Shown: positions 44,093 to 52,311 of the stretch, piece by piece | How positions within the stretch are numbered: position 1 is the first letter of the stretch | Layout of the letters: the number at the start of each line of letters is the position of its first letter | From: JABJGO01 sp963921245 | Lineage (GTDB): Bacteria > Pseudomonadota > Alphaproteobacteria > Rhodospirillales > Casp-alpha2 | Length of the DNA stretch: 64,000 nt | Direction: 5' to 3' | Assembly: GCA_963921245.4 (NCBI GenBank) | Contig: CAWUEY030000001.1 | Span: 2,170,001 to 2,234,000, forward strand | The notes under the pieces: model-generated | The model's database searches: none | The model's input: only the letters and a program-made list of their open reading frames with translations | Told to the model about the DNA's origin: nothing | Position numbers and translations under genes: made by a program

Positions 44093-44821
44093 ATGAGCAC
44101 CGCCGATAATCAGCTTCCATCAGAAGACGAAAACGCTACACCCACACCCACGCCCATCCCCATACCCGACGCGGCGCCCGAATCCGAAGCCCGCCGCGCG
44201 GCGGAACTGAAGGACAGGTTCTGGAATGCGGAAAACAACTGTATCGACACAGAGGCGCTCATACGCTCCTACAATGAGCTGGAAGCCCGCCTGGGCGCGC
44301 CGGGAAATACCGTACCCGCCCGGGCGGACGCATACGACATCAGGATCGACCACCCGGCCATTGATATTGACGCAGACGTGAATGAAATCCTTCACGCCAG
44401 CGGGTTCTCAAACAAACAGGCACAAGTGGTATACGATCTGGCCCGTGACAAACTTCTGCCGCTGATCGAAGAACTTTCACAAGAAGCCACGCAGAACACG
44501 CACGCCGCTAGGCTCGAAAATCATTTTGGCGGCACGGATCGCTGGCAGGCGGTCTCGCGCCAAATCGCAACCTGGGGGCAATCAAAGTTGCCTCAGGATG
44601 TCTTTCAGTCCCTGAGCACGAGCTTTGACGGCGTCATCGCCCTGCACAGGATGATGACATCTGATGAACCAGTGCTCATCGGTGGCAGTACGGCTTCCGC
44701 CACAACCCTGAGCGAGGATGGCCTTCGCGAACTGATGCGCAATCCGAAATACTGGCGCGATCAGGACCCCGCAACGGTCAAACAGGTTCAGCAGGGCTTT
44801 GAGGCACTTTACCCCGGATAG
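44093..44821 (+). CDS. Putative capsid scaffolding protein
   Basis: A 242-residue acidic, Pro- and Ala-rich protein with a disordered N-terminus (TPTPTPIPIPDAAPESE) and helical centre. It has no membrane segment or enzymatic motif. The position between the connector and the capsid genes, its composition, and the C-terminal basic/helical part are as in T7 gp9-type scaffolds. The identification rests on position and composition. Confidence 0.65.
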   Translation: MSTADNQLPSEDENATPTPTPIPIPDAAPESEARRAAELKDRFWNAENNCIDTEALIRSYNELEARLGAPGNTVPARADAYDIRIDHPAIDIDADVNEILHASGFSNKQAQVVYDLARDKLLPLIEELSQEATQNTHAARLENHFGGTDRWQAVSRQIATWGQSKLPQDVFQSLSTSFDGVIALHRMMTSDEPVLIGGSTASATTLSEDGLRELMRNPKYWRDQDPATVKQVQQGFEALYPG

Positions 44822-44966
44822 GGTGGCCTGCCCTCTGCCCTATTCACGTTTTTCAAACGAACCCCAGGCCAACGCTCAAACGGTGGTGAGCGCCGCGCCT
44901 TTCCGCCGATCCCGCCGTAGCGGGGGCCGTGCCCGGGCATGGGCCCTGCTCTTTCTGGAGAAACCA

Positions 44967-45410
44967 ATGCAACACTCAACACAACGACCCGACCCGTTTG
45001 GCCGCCTGATGAGCGACGACGGCAGCCAAAGCCGATTTCAGAATCTGACGGATATCTATGCCCTTCAGGGCACCGTCGGACCCGATGGTGAAAACCAGGC
45101 CGACGACATCGCAAAAGTCGAAATCCTGATGGATCAGCTGGGGGAAATCGACCTGTCGCAAACGGATGGACCAACCGGATACTACGGCGAACGTCTCAAA
45201 CAGGCGGTGCAGCGTTTTCAGAAAAAATCCGGCCTTGCGGAATCAGGCCGCGTGGCGCCCGCCGATCCGACCATAAGAGCCATCCGCCGCGCCCTTGAGG
45301 AAACCCATCCTAGCAACACGGGGCCTCGGGATGGCGGTATCTCTCACCCCGCCGCCACGCCGTCAACGCCGCCGCTGGCGGGGCCGCCCGGTCTATCGGG
45401 GACTGTGTAA
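44967..45410 (+). CDS. Phage protein with peptidoglycan-binding-like domain
   Basis: A 147-residue protein starting at ATG 44967 behind CTGGAG. Residues about 63-92 (YYGERLKQAVQRFQKKSGLA) resemble the PG_binding_1 fold found in cell wall hydrolases. The C-terminus is Pro- and Thr-rich. It is unusual to find such a domain between scaffold and capsid; it may be a virion-associated cell wall anchor. The 145-bp gap before it (44822-44966) is GC-rich and shows no clear promoter. Confidence 0.6.
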   Translation: MQHSTQRPDPFGRLMSDDGSQSRFQNLTDIYALQGTVGPDGENQADDIAKVEILMDQLGEIDLSQTDGPTGYYGERLKQAVQRFQKKSGLAESGRVAPADPTIRAIRRALEETHPSNTGPRDGGISHPAATPSTPPLAGPPGLSGTV

Positions 45411-45464
45411 CCCGGGTACGCCACAAACCACAAACCCTCTGATCAATTGAAAAAGGAGAGCGGA

Positions 45465-46283
45465 ATGTCGATTTCCGTCGAACAATCGTTCGTAAAACAC
45501 TTTCAGGCTGATGTGCATCTGCAATACCAGCAGATGGGCTCCAAACTGAGGAACACCGTGCGGGTCAAGGATAACATCATCGGTGCCTCCACAACGTTTC
45601 AACAGGTGGGCAAAGGCACCGCAAGTACAAAAGCGCGGCACGGCAAAGTGCCGGTCATGAACGTCGCCCACACGCCCGTCGAATGTCTGTTGTCTGACTA
45701 CTACGCGGGTGACTGGGTTGATTCTCTCGATGAAATCAAATCCAACATCAATGAGCGGACGGTGACCGCGCGCGCCGGCGCCTATGCTCTGGGGCGAAAA
45801 ACCGATGAGCTGATCATCAATCAGCTGGACACCTCAAAAAACCACGCCGGTGACGGCGCGGATGGTCTGACCAAAGATAAAGTTCTCGAAGCATTTGAGA
45901 TGCTTGGTGAGGCCGATGTCCCCGATGACGGAGAACGCTACGCCATTGTTGGCTGGAAACAGTGGTCCAACCTGTTGAGCATCGAGGAATTCGCCAACGC
46001 CGATTATGTTGGCGACAACGAGCTGCCATGGCGCGGAACCCAGGCAAAAAAATGGCTTGGCGCCCTGTGGATCCCGCACTCGGGCCTGACGCTGCAATCC
46101 GGTGTTCGCGCCTGCTACTGGTATCACAAGACAGCCATCGGCCATGCCATCGGATCGCATGTCAAAACCGACGTGACCTGGCACGGTGATCGGGCGGCCA
46201 ACTTCGTCAACAACATGATGAGCCAGGGAGCATGCCTTATCGATACATCAGGCGTCGTTTCCATGCGCTGTCTCGAAAACTGA
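45465..46283 (+). CDS. Major capsid protein
   Basis: A 272-residue protein starting at ATG 45465 behind AAAGGAG. Segments such as FQADVHLQYQQMGSKLRNTV, VNDVAHTPVE-like NVAHTPVECLLSDYYAGD and YAIVGWKQWSNLL resemble the Phage_capsid_2 (HK97-fold) family seen in podoviruses. Length, position after the scaffold and the strong ribosome site, as expected for a highly expressed product, support the call. Confidence 0.85.
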   Translation: MSISVEQSFVKHFQADVHLQYQQMGSKLRNTVRVKDNIIGASTTFQQVGKGTASTKARHGKVPVMNVAHTPVECLLSDYYAGDWVDSLDEIKSNINERTVTARAGAYALGRKTDELIINQLDTSKNHAGDGADGLTKDKVLEAFEMLGEADVPDDGERYAIVGWKQWSNLLSIEEFANADYVGDNELPWRGTQAKKWLGALWIPHSGLTLQSGVRACYWYHKTAIGHAIGSHVKTDVTWHGDRAANFVNNMMSQGACLIDTSGVVSMRCLEN

Positions 46284-46294
46284 GGAGAAACCCA

Positions 46295-46657
46295 ATGGCT
46301 TACCTATCAAAAAATATAAGTGTGCTCGCCTATGCTAATGGCTTTACCCTATGGCATTATTCTTCAGAGGATACGGCGGCGGAAATTCTTGCCGACAGTT
46401 ACTTTGATGACGCGGCGAATCTGTTAAGGCGCGGCGATCTTATCGTCATGAATACCGATACTGAGGGTTCTCCCGAGACCCGCGTGAGTGCGGTGCGCGC
46501 GATTGCGGCGGGCGCGGTAACCCTGGGCAATGAGCCCAACAAGGCGTCTTTCGTCGCCAATGCTTCCGGCGGGGCAACCGTGGACCGGGAGTGCCGCGCG
46601 CAAATTGCGGCGCTCATCAATGCGCTTGTTGCCGCCGGTCAAATGGAAGCTTCCTGA
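46295..46657 (+). CDS. Putative capsid decoration or head fibre protein
   Basis: A 120-residue protein translated from ATG 46295 behind GAGGAG, 11 bp after the capsid gene. The N-terminus LSKNISVLAYANGFTLWHYS and the DAANLLRRGDLIVMNTD segment are found in small proteins that follow the capsid gene in many podoviruses. A decoration or stabilising role on the head is inferred from position. A strong terminator follows it. Confidence 0.6.
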   Translation: MAYLSKNISVLAYANGFTLWHYSSEDTAAEILADSYFDDAANLLRRGDLIVMNTDTEGSPETRVSAVRAIAAGAVTLGNEPNKASFVANASGGATVDRECRAQIAALINALVAAGQMEAS

Positions 46658-46700
46658 TCGAGGGGCATAACGCTCTTTAATATCTGTCATCCATTCGTAA

Positions 46701-46731
46701 CGGGTCACGGAATCATCCGTGACCCGCTTTT
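46701..46731 (+). terminator. Intrinsic terminator between head and tail genes
   Basis: The perfect 11-bp stem CGGGTCACGGA / TCCGTGACCCG with an ATCA loop (46701-46726) is followed by CTTTTT. It lies between the capsid block and the tail genes and would lower tail gene expression relative to capsid. Confidence 0.9.
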
Positions 46732-46744
46732 TCAGGAGACCACG

Positions 46745-47311
46745 ATGGCACTCAGTGCAATCGCAATGTGCTCACGCGCGTTGTTAAAAATCGGCGCCGC
46801 CAGCATTACATCTTTTCAGGACGGTACCGCCGAGTCGGAAATAGCCGCAAACCTGTATCCGTCGGTCAGAGATTCTCTGTTGTCGGCACATCCCTGGAAC
46901 TTCGCCACCGCACAGACAACGCTGGCAAAAATGACCGCACAACCGGTCGCCGACTTTGCCAACGCTTTTCAGCTTCCCGCTGATTTTTTGAGAGCCCTGT
47001 CGGCGGGCGGCGGGCCGCAAAGCCGGGGTGTGGTCTACAGACTGGCGGAAAAACGCCTCCATAGTGATGCTGATGCTGTTACCCTGAGCTACATTTTCAG
47101 GGCAGATGAAGCGATTTTCCCGGCTTTTTTTGACCAGGCTCTGATTGCCCGGCTGGCCGCTGAATTCTGTATTCCGCTCACCGATTCAACAACCCGCTCG
47201 GAAATGCTCTTTAAGCTGGCAGGTGCCAGCTTTCGCGAAGCGAAAACTATCGATTCACAACAGGCCACCCCCCGACAGATTGCGGGGTTCAGCCTGATTG
47301 AGGCGCGATAG
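46745..47311 (+). CDS. Tail tubular protein A-like (T7 gp11)
   Basis: A 188-residue protein, close to the 196 of T7 gp11. Conserved features are the opening AMCSRALLKIGAASITSFQD, LYPSVRDSLLSAHPWNFAT and a helical C-terminus. It would join the connector to the tail tube. CAGGAG lies 5 nt upstream, inside the terminator tail. The next gene begins 2 bp after the stop. Confidence 0.85.
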   Translation: MALSAIAMCSRALLKIGAASITSFQDGTAESEIAANLYPSVRDSLLSAHPWNFATAQTTLAKMTAQPVADFANAFQLPADFLRALSAGGGPQSRGVVYRLAEKRLHSDADAVTLSYIFRADEAIFPAFFDQALIARLAAEFCIPLTDSTTRSEMLFKLAGASFREAKTIDSQQATPRQIAGFSLIEAR

Positions 47312-47313
47312 TC

Positions 47314-49215
47314 ATGGCTACTCTGAGGATCAACAAAACCAACTTTACGGCGGGCGAAATTTCCCCTGATCTTTTGGGGCGCGGCGATCTTCGCGCCTAC
47401 GAAAACGGGGCCAATCTGTTGAAAAATGTCTTCGTGAACCCGACAGGGGGCCTGTCGCGGAGACCCGGCCTTCGCTACATCTCAACCATCTCAGGCCCAG
47501 GGCGGCTGGTCGCGTTCGAATTCAATACGGAGCAGATTTATCTTCTGGTCTTCACGGACCGGAAACTCTCCGTTTATCGGGATGATATCCAGGTCGCGTC
47601 CGCGAGGGCACCCTGGACCGAGAGCCAACTTGCTCAGATTTCCTGGGTTCAGAGTGCCGATACGCTGCTGGTCACGCACCCGGACACGCAACCGCGGAAA
47701 ATCACCAGAACATCGGAAACGGCCTGGACCGTATCGGTGTGGTCATATGTCGAAAAAGCCGGGCGTATCCTTCAGCCTTTTCACAAATTTGCGCAGACCA
47801 CCGCCACCCTGAGCACCAGTGCAAGGCGGGGATCGATAACCGTCACGGCCAATACAGATGTATTTGTCGCCGCCCATGTTGGGACGCGCTTTCGGATCAC
47901 CAACAAGGAGCTTGAAATTACGCGCGTCATCTCCGCAACTGTTGCGCGCGCGCTTGTAAAGGAAACCCTGCCCTCCACATCCGCCGTTGAAGATTGGGAG
48001 GAACAGGCTTTTTCGGCTGTCCGTGGCTGGCCCGTATCCGTTTGTTTTCATCAGGACCGTCTTGTCATCGGTGGGTCTCGGGATTTGCCAAACAGGCTGT
48101 GGCTGTCGAAATCATCGGATATCTACAATTTTGATCTGGGCCAGGGCCTTGATGATGCCGCCATCGACTTTGCAATTTTGTCAGACCAGGTCAATGCGGT
48201 GCGCGCCGTCTTCTCGGGTCGCCACCTGCAGGTCTTTACGTCCGGTGCAGAGTGGATGGTTTCCGGCGACCCGCTGACACCAGAGAACATCCAGCTGCAC
48301 CGTCAAACCCGGATAGGCTCGCCCATCGACAGGACGGTTCCGCCGCGCGATGTTGATGGGGCCACCCTGTTCGTTCCGCGCGACGGAAACGGGCTTCGGG
48401 AATTCCTGTTCGCCGACGTGGAACAGGCCTATCAGGCACACGATCTCGCCATGCTTGCCAAGCACATGGTCAACAATCCTCTGGATCAGGACTATGACAC
48501 GACGCGCCGCCTGCTTCACCTGGTCCTGCAGGATGGCACACTTTCGACCGTGACCGTGTTTCGCGCGGAGCAGGTCACCGCCTGGTCGCGCCAGCAAACG
48601 AGCGGGCTCTTCCGATCTCTCTGCGTTACCGGAGACGATACATTCGTATTGGTGGAACGGCGGGGTTCCTGGTTTCTTGAAAAGTTCGATCAGGACGTGT
48701 GTACAGATTCTGCTCTGGTTGGGACTTCCGAAACGGCCAAGCTGACGTGGGTGGGCCTGAACCATCTGGACGGTGAAACTGTCGCGATACGTTCAGACGG
48801 CGCGGTTCATGAAAGCCGCAAAGTTTCGCGGGGCCGGATTGCACTGGACTATCCGTCCACGAACATTGAAGCAGGTCTGGCGTTCGCCCATTGCATTGAA
48901 CCGTTACCGCCAACCATCCAGGTCGGCGGCGGGCCGGTCCAGGGGCGACGGCTGAGGCCGGTCTCACACACCTTTCGCCTGCTTCGCGTGACAAGCCTTC
49001 GCCTCGACACGGGGCAGGGTTTTATCGATGTTCCGTTCAGGCGATTGGGTGCTCAAACCCTTGATACAGCGCCGAAGCCGTTTACAGGGGACAGGACAAT
49101 TCGGGCGTTTGGCTGGCGGGGTTCCGGGATTGAGCCTCTCTGGCGAATTGAAAATGATGCCCCGTTACCCTTCAACCTGCTCTCCGTTTCATCGGAAGTA
49201 TCGATCAATGGCTAA
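47314..49215 (+). CDS. Tail tubular protein B-like (T7 gp12)
   Basis: A 633-residue, mostly beta-strand protein with the typical N-terminus NFTAGEISPDLLGRGDLRAY and NGANLLKNVFVNPTGGLSRR, shared by the T7 gp12 / tail-stabilisation family. It forms the lower tail nozzle. It is shorter than T7 gp12 (794) but ends normally. It directly follows the gp11-like gene, as in T7. Confidence 0.88.
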   Translation: MATLRINKTNFTAGEISPDLLGRGDLRAYENGANLLKNVFVNPTGGLSRRPGLRYISTISGPGRLVAFEFNTEQIYLLVFTDRKLSVYRDDIQVASARAPWTESQLAQISWVQSADTLLVTHPDTQPRKITRTSETAWTVSVWSYVEKAGRILQPFHKFAQTTATLSTSARRGSITVTANTDVFVAAHVGTRFRITNKELEITRVISATVARALVKETLPSTSAVEDWEEQAFSAVRGWPVSVCFHQDRLVIGGSRDLPNRLWLSKSSDIYNFDLGQGLDDAAIDFAILSDQVNAVRAVFSGRHLQVFTSGAEWMVSGDPLTPENIQLHRQTRIGSPIDRTVPPRDVDGATLFVPRDGNGLREFLFADVEQAYQAHDLAMLAKHMVNNPLDQDYDTTRRLLHLVLQDGTLSTVTVFRAEQVTAWSRQQTSGLFRSLCVTGDDTFVLVERRGSWFLEKFDQDVCTDSALVGTSETAKLTWVGLNHLDGETVAIRSDGAVHESRKVSRGRIALDYPSTNIEAGLAFAHCIEPLPPTIQVGGGPVQGRRLRPVSHTFRLLRVTSLRLDTGQGFIDVPFRRLGAQTLDTAPKPFTGDRTIRAFGWRGSGIEPLWRIENDAPLPFNLLSVSSEVSING

Positions 49216-49236
49216 GCAAAAAAACAGGAGACCCCC

Positions 49237-49770
49237 ATGGCTGCACTCGCCCCCGCCCTTCTTCCAATAGCAGGTTCGGCGGCCACCTCGGCTTTGGCAC
49301 CCGCCGCCGGATCGTTATTGACCGGCGGATTGGGCGTGCTCGCCAATGCGTACGCGTCGCGCACCGCGCAGAAACAGGCCGCGGCGCAGCAACAACAGGC
49401 GGCTGCCCTGAAAATCGCCGAGCTTGAGAAACAGCGCTCAATTGACGAGCGCAGGAAACGCGACGCGCTGAAACGGGAACAGGCCCGCCGACGGGCCAGG
49501 TTTGGCGCCGCCGGATTACTTGCCAGTCACTCCGCGGACGCTGTTCTGGAGGGCCTGCGGCAACAGACCGAACAGAGCATCATGGACGCCCGCGAAGCCG
49601 ATCAGCTCTCGATCCGAAACATCAACCAACAGCTCAGTGCGGATCGAAGAACCGCCCGCCGTGGCGCCCGGGCGACCCGCCAAAGGAGCCTGCTTGACCC
49701 CATTGGCCGGGTTGGCGAGGCGTGGCCTGACAACAATTTCCCGCGCCGGTCATGGACGTATTTGAGGTGA
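49237..49770 (+). CDS. Internal virion protein-like (T7 gp14 type)
   Basis: A 177-residue protein. A hydrophobic Ala/Gly-rich N-terminus (LAPALLPIAGSAATSALAPA) is followed by a Gln/Ala/Glu-rich helix. The pattern, and a C-terminal RSWTYLR-like basic end, match gp14-type internal core proteins that enter the host envelope during ejection. Length matches T7 gp14 (196). The large gp15 and gp16 core proteins are missing from the element. Confidence 0.7.
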   Translation: MAALAPALLPIAGSAATSALAPAAGSLLTGGLGVLANAYASRTAQKQAAAQQQQAAALKIAELEKQRSIDERRKRDALKREQARRRARFGAAGLLASHSADAVLEGLRQQTEQSIMDAREADQLSIRNINQQLSADRRTARRGARATRQRSLLDPIGRVGEAWPDNNFPRRSWTYLR

Positions 49771-49780
49771 GGAACACAGC

Positions 49781-50572
49781 ATGACTGAACACATAAAAAT
49801 CGGTGATATCACGCCGCGAATACAATACGAGGCATCGGGTACTGAAACGGTTTTTTCCTATCCGTTTCCGGTTTTCAGCGCGGACGATCTCAGGGTTTAC
49901 GTTGATGATACCCTACAGACGCCGGGCACACATTACGCCGTTGACGGTGTCGGCGAAGACCAGGGCGGCGCAATCACTTTTTCAATCGCACCGGCACCCG
50001 CCGCCGCCGTGACGATCGTTCGGCACCTGTCGATTGCCAGAACATCCGACTTTCAGGAATCGGGAGAATTCAGGGCCAGTGTGATCAATGATGAGCTCGA
50101 CAAGATCATCGCCATGATCCAGGAAATTGCCGAGGCCATTGATCGCGCCGTTCATTTATCCGCAACTGATAGAGCCGCGGCACTCACGCTTCCGGCAAGG
50201 ACGGCGCGCGCGAATGCCTATCTTGCGTTTGATAGCAAGGGCGCCCCCATAGCGGCCGTGGAACCCGGCAGCTATCCGGCCAGCACCTTTATCTCGACCT
50301 TGCTGGATGATGAAGATGCCGCCGCCGCACGAACAACCCTGGGGGCGCTGGCCCCGGATGGCGATGGCTCGCAACTTACCGGTATTGCCATCGGCGGGCC
50401 TGGCCCCGCTCTGGGTTCGGAAAGCGTGATCCGGACCAATGCCAAAACCATATCGGAAAACATCACGTTTGCGGGCACCGAAAACGGGATGACGGCGGGC
50501 CCCGTCACAATCGCCGATACGTTTACCGTTACCGTTACCCGCGGTTCAACCTGGACCATCGTCGGAGGATAG
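49781..50572 (+). CDS. Tail fibre protein, T7 gp17 N-terminal type
   Basis: A 263-residue protein. Residues about 1-130 follow the podoviral tail fibre N-terminal domain: ITPRIQYEASGTETVFSYPF, DDLRVYVDDTLQTPGTHYAV and NDELDKIIAMIQEIAEAIDR, which attaches the fibre to the tail. The remaining part is Ala/Thr-rich and short, so the receptor-binding tip is probably on the separate protein that follows. Confidence 0.85.
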   Translation: MTEHIKIGDITPRIQYEASGTETVFSYPFPVFSADDLRVYVDDTLQTPGTHYAVDGVGEDQGGAITFSIAPAPAAAVTIVRHLSIARTSDFQESGEFRASVINDELDKIIAMIQEIAEAIDRAVHLSATDRAAALTLPARTARANAYLAFDSKGAPIAAVEPGSYPASTFISTLLDDEDAAAARTTLGALAPDGDGSQLTGIAIGGPGPALGSESVIRTNAKTISENITFAGTENGMTAGPVTIADTFTVTVTRGSTWTIVGG

Positions 50573-50577
50573 ATGAA

Positions 50578-50931
50578 ATGAGCAAGCTGAACGTCGCCAA
50601 AGTTGCCGATTTGACCGGTAACGGCCCCGTAACCCTGACAGGGCAAAACGCCGCCAAGGTCTGGTGTCTGTACACAACGCGTACAGCAACTTCCATAAGG
50701 GGCAGTTTCAATGTGTCCAGCCTGACCGATAACGGTGCCGGGCACACAACAATCAGTTACACAAACACTATGGCGAGCGCCAATTACGCCAATGTTTCGT
50801 CCTCAAGCAACTGGCACACCCATCATGGCTTTCCGTCAGCTTCCAGTGCGGTGGTTGTAACAGGCGACAGTTTCCACTCAAAAAAAGATACCGGCGCGGT
50901 GAGTTTTAACACCCATGGAGAATTGGCATGA
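50578..50931 (+). CDS. Putative tail fibre tip protein
   Basis: A 117-residue, Ser/Thr/Asn-rich beta protein. SFNVSSLTDNGAGHTTISYT and MASANYANV belong to a module repeatedly seen at the C-termini of phage tail fibres. It starts 5 bp after the fibre gene, so adhesion function is divided between two polypeptides. It ends with VSFNTHGELA. Confidence 0.65.
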   Translation: MSKLNVAKVADLTGNGPVTLTGQNAAKVWCLYTTRTATSIRGSFNVSSLTDNGAGHTTISYTNTMASANYANVSSSSNWHTHHGFPSASSAVVVTGDSFHSKKDTGAVSFNTHGELA

Positions 50932-51011
50932 GCGCCTTTGCATCCTCCAGTGGCCTGTTAAGCGATACCGATACTGATTTTTCCTTTTCCACGTTGGGCG
51001 ATCTCGCATGA
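50928..51011 (+). CDS. 27-residue protein between tail fibre genes
   Basis: An ATGA overlap connects this 28-codon frame to the preceding gene (50928) and a second ATGA overlap (51008) connects it to the next. Its end, FSFSTLGDLA, resembles the end VSFNTHGELA of the preceding protein, so it may be a duplicated remnant of a fibre C-terminus kept as a separate, coupled frame. Confidence 0.45.
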   Translation: MSAFASSSGLLSDTDTDFSFSTLGDLA

Positions 51012-51454
51012 CGCCTCTGATGTCGCGTCGGGAAGCCCTGACAATGCCCCTGTGGCGGCGCGAACTGGTTCTGCGTGAGCGCGGTCTGAACCCCCTACAG
51101 CCAACCTACTGCATTGTATGGGAGGACCCGGAAAATCTTGACGATCCGCTAAAGGTGACCACACCGGGCCCCGTTTGGCTGGCAATGGCTCTGCACGGCG
51201 ACGTTTTACCGCCCGTATCCGTATACCCGTTAGCGCTAGACGAGCGGGGCTTTGTCCTGCCGGGGCACGGGTTGCATGACGATGTCATCCCCGCCATGAC
51301 CGAGAGGGAAGCCATGGAGTACCTGGTAAAAAAGGACGTACCTGTCCGTGTCTGGGCTGAGGATCAGAGCAACCGCGCGCGCCTTAAAATCTGTAAACAG
51401 ACCATGCTGCCAATAACCCGATTGTATCGAAACGCCTGGCGTTTGGCGGCCTAG
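51008..51454 (+). CDS. Phage protein of unknown function (tail fibre region)
   Basis: A 148-residue protein with Trp, Pro and Asp residues in an enzyme-like arrangement (TYCIVWEDPENLDDPLKV, then MTEREAMEYLVKKDVPVRVW). I do not recognise the family. It is encoded in the fibre region, translationally coupled to the 27-residue frame, and may be a fibre assembly factor or adhesin. The C-terminal stretch is basic. Confidence 0.5.
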   Translation: MTPLMSRREALTMPLWRRELVLRERGLNPLQPTYCIVWEDPENLDDPLKVTTPGPVWLAMALHGDVLPPVSVYPLALDERGFVLPGHGLHDDVIPAMTEREAMEYLVKKDVPVRVWAEDQSNRARLKICKQTMLPITRLYRNAWRLAA

Positions 51455-51479
51455 AGGAGAAAACCCAGAGGAGAAAACA

Positions 51480-51857
51480 ATGTCAAATTCACAAATCAAC
51501 ATCCATGGAACCATCGTTGACGCCGATACGGTATCGAAACCCGATGACCGTTCATTTCGCGCCGCCTGGCAGCTAACCGGCAACATTATCGATGTCGATA
51601 TGACCCGTGCCCGTGATATCCACCGGGATCGAATCAGGGCGGCCCGAAAGCCTGCCTTCGCCATCAACGATATTGCCATCAACGATGCCATGCTTGCCGA
51701 TGATGAACCCGCAAAGACCGCCGCCGCCGCGCGCCGCGACGTGCTCAGGAATGCCCCCGCCGATCCTGCGATTGAGGCCGCCGTCACCCCTGAAGCGCTG
51801 ACGGGTGTTTGGCCCGCCAGCCTCTCACCCGTGGACGAAGCAGGGGCACGATCATGA
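51480..51857 (+). CDS. Phage tail fibre-associated protein (assembly chaperone-like)
   Basis: A 125-residue protein. TRARDIHRDRIRAARKPAFA, an acidic middle and the C-terminal PAIEAAVTPEALTGVWPASL are features of small proteins that accompany tail fibre genes in many tailed phages. It contains a 15-bp in-frame duplication (51660-51689, AINDIAINDA). Its ribosome binding site is itself duplicated: AGAGGAGAAAAC occurs at 51453 and 51467, 14 bp apart. Confidence 0.65.
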   Translation: MSNSQINIHGTIVDADTVSKPDDRSFRAAWQLTGNIIDVDMTRARDIHRDRIRAARKPAFAINDIAINDAMLADDEPAKTAAAARRDVLRNAPADPAIEAAVTPEALTGVWPASLSPVDEAGARS

Positions 51858-52243
51858 CAAGGGATCACCATCACCTGAACACCATCATCGCTGATCTCTC
51901 GGAACGTATGGTTGGCGTGGAAGTTGGCATCGCCGCGCTCAACGAGAAATTTGATACGGGCCTGGCGACCCTGCATGACAAGGTCGATAGCGTCGAGTCC
52001 CACCAGCGTGAACGCAACCACGCCATTCTCACCAGTATCGCGAGCGCCGACGCCAGAGGCCAGCAACGCGGAATAGAGCAGGCCCGCGCCATTGAAAAGC
52101 TGAGCGAACAGATTCTGGAAAAGCGAAAAACCGAGGACTCCGTGCGGCTGTCGTACGGCGTACGGGCGCTGATGTTTCTGGGCACCATCGTCATGGCGTT
52201 GATCGGTTTTATCTATCTCAACGATATCGGCCGCGCGCACTGA
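51854..52243 (+). CDS. Small coiled-coil protein with C-terminal membrane segment
   Basis: A 129-residue protein. A long helical, heptad-like N-terminal part (MVGVEVGIAALNEKFDTGLA and on to about residue 95) is followed by one hydrophobic segment ALMFLGTIVMALIGFIYL. The layout resembles XhlA-type holin-associated proteins or the coiled-coil part of spanins. It could serve cell lysis or envelope attachment. ATG 51854 overlaps the previous stop (ATGA). It is not convincingly a small terminase. Confidence 0.55.
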   Translation: MTRDHHHLNTIIADLSERMVGVEVGIAALNEKFDTGLATLHDKVDSVESHQRERNHAILTSIASADARGQQRGIEQARAIEKLSEQILEKRKTEDSVRLSYGVRALMFLGTIVMALIGFIYLNDIGRAH

Positions 52244-52311
52244 TCCGTCACGAAAATTTTTCATCATCCAGAAGCCGCCCGGATATCAATAACAAAAAAA
52301 GGAAAGTCACT

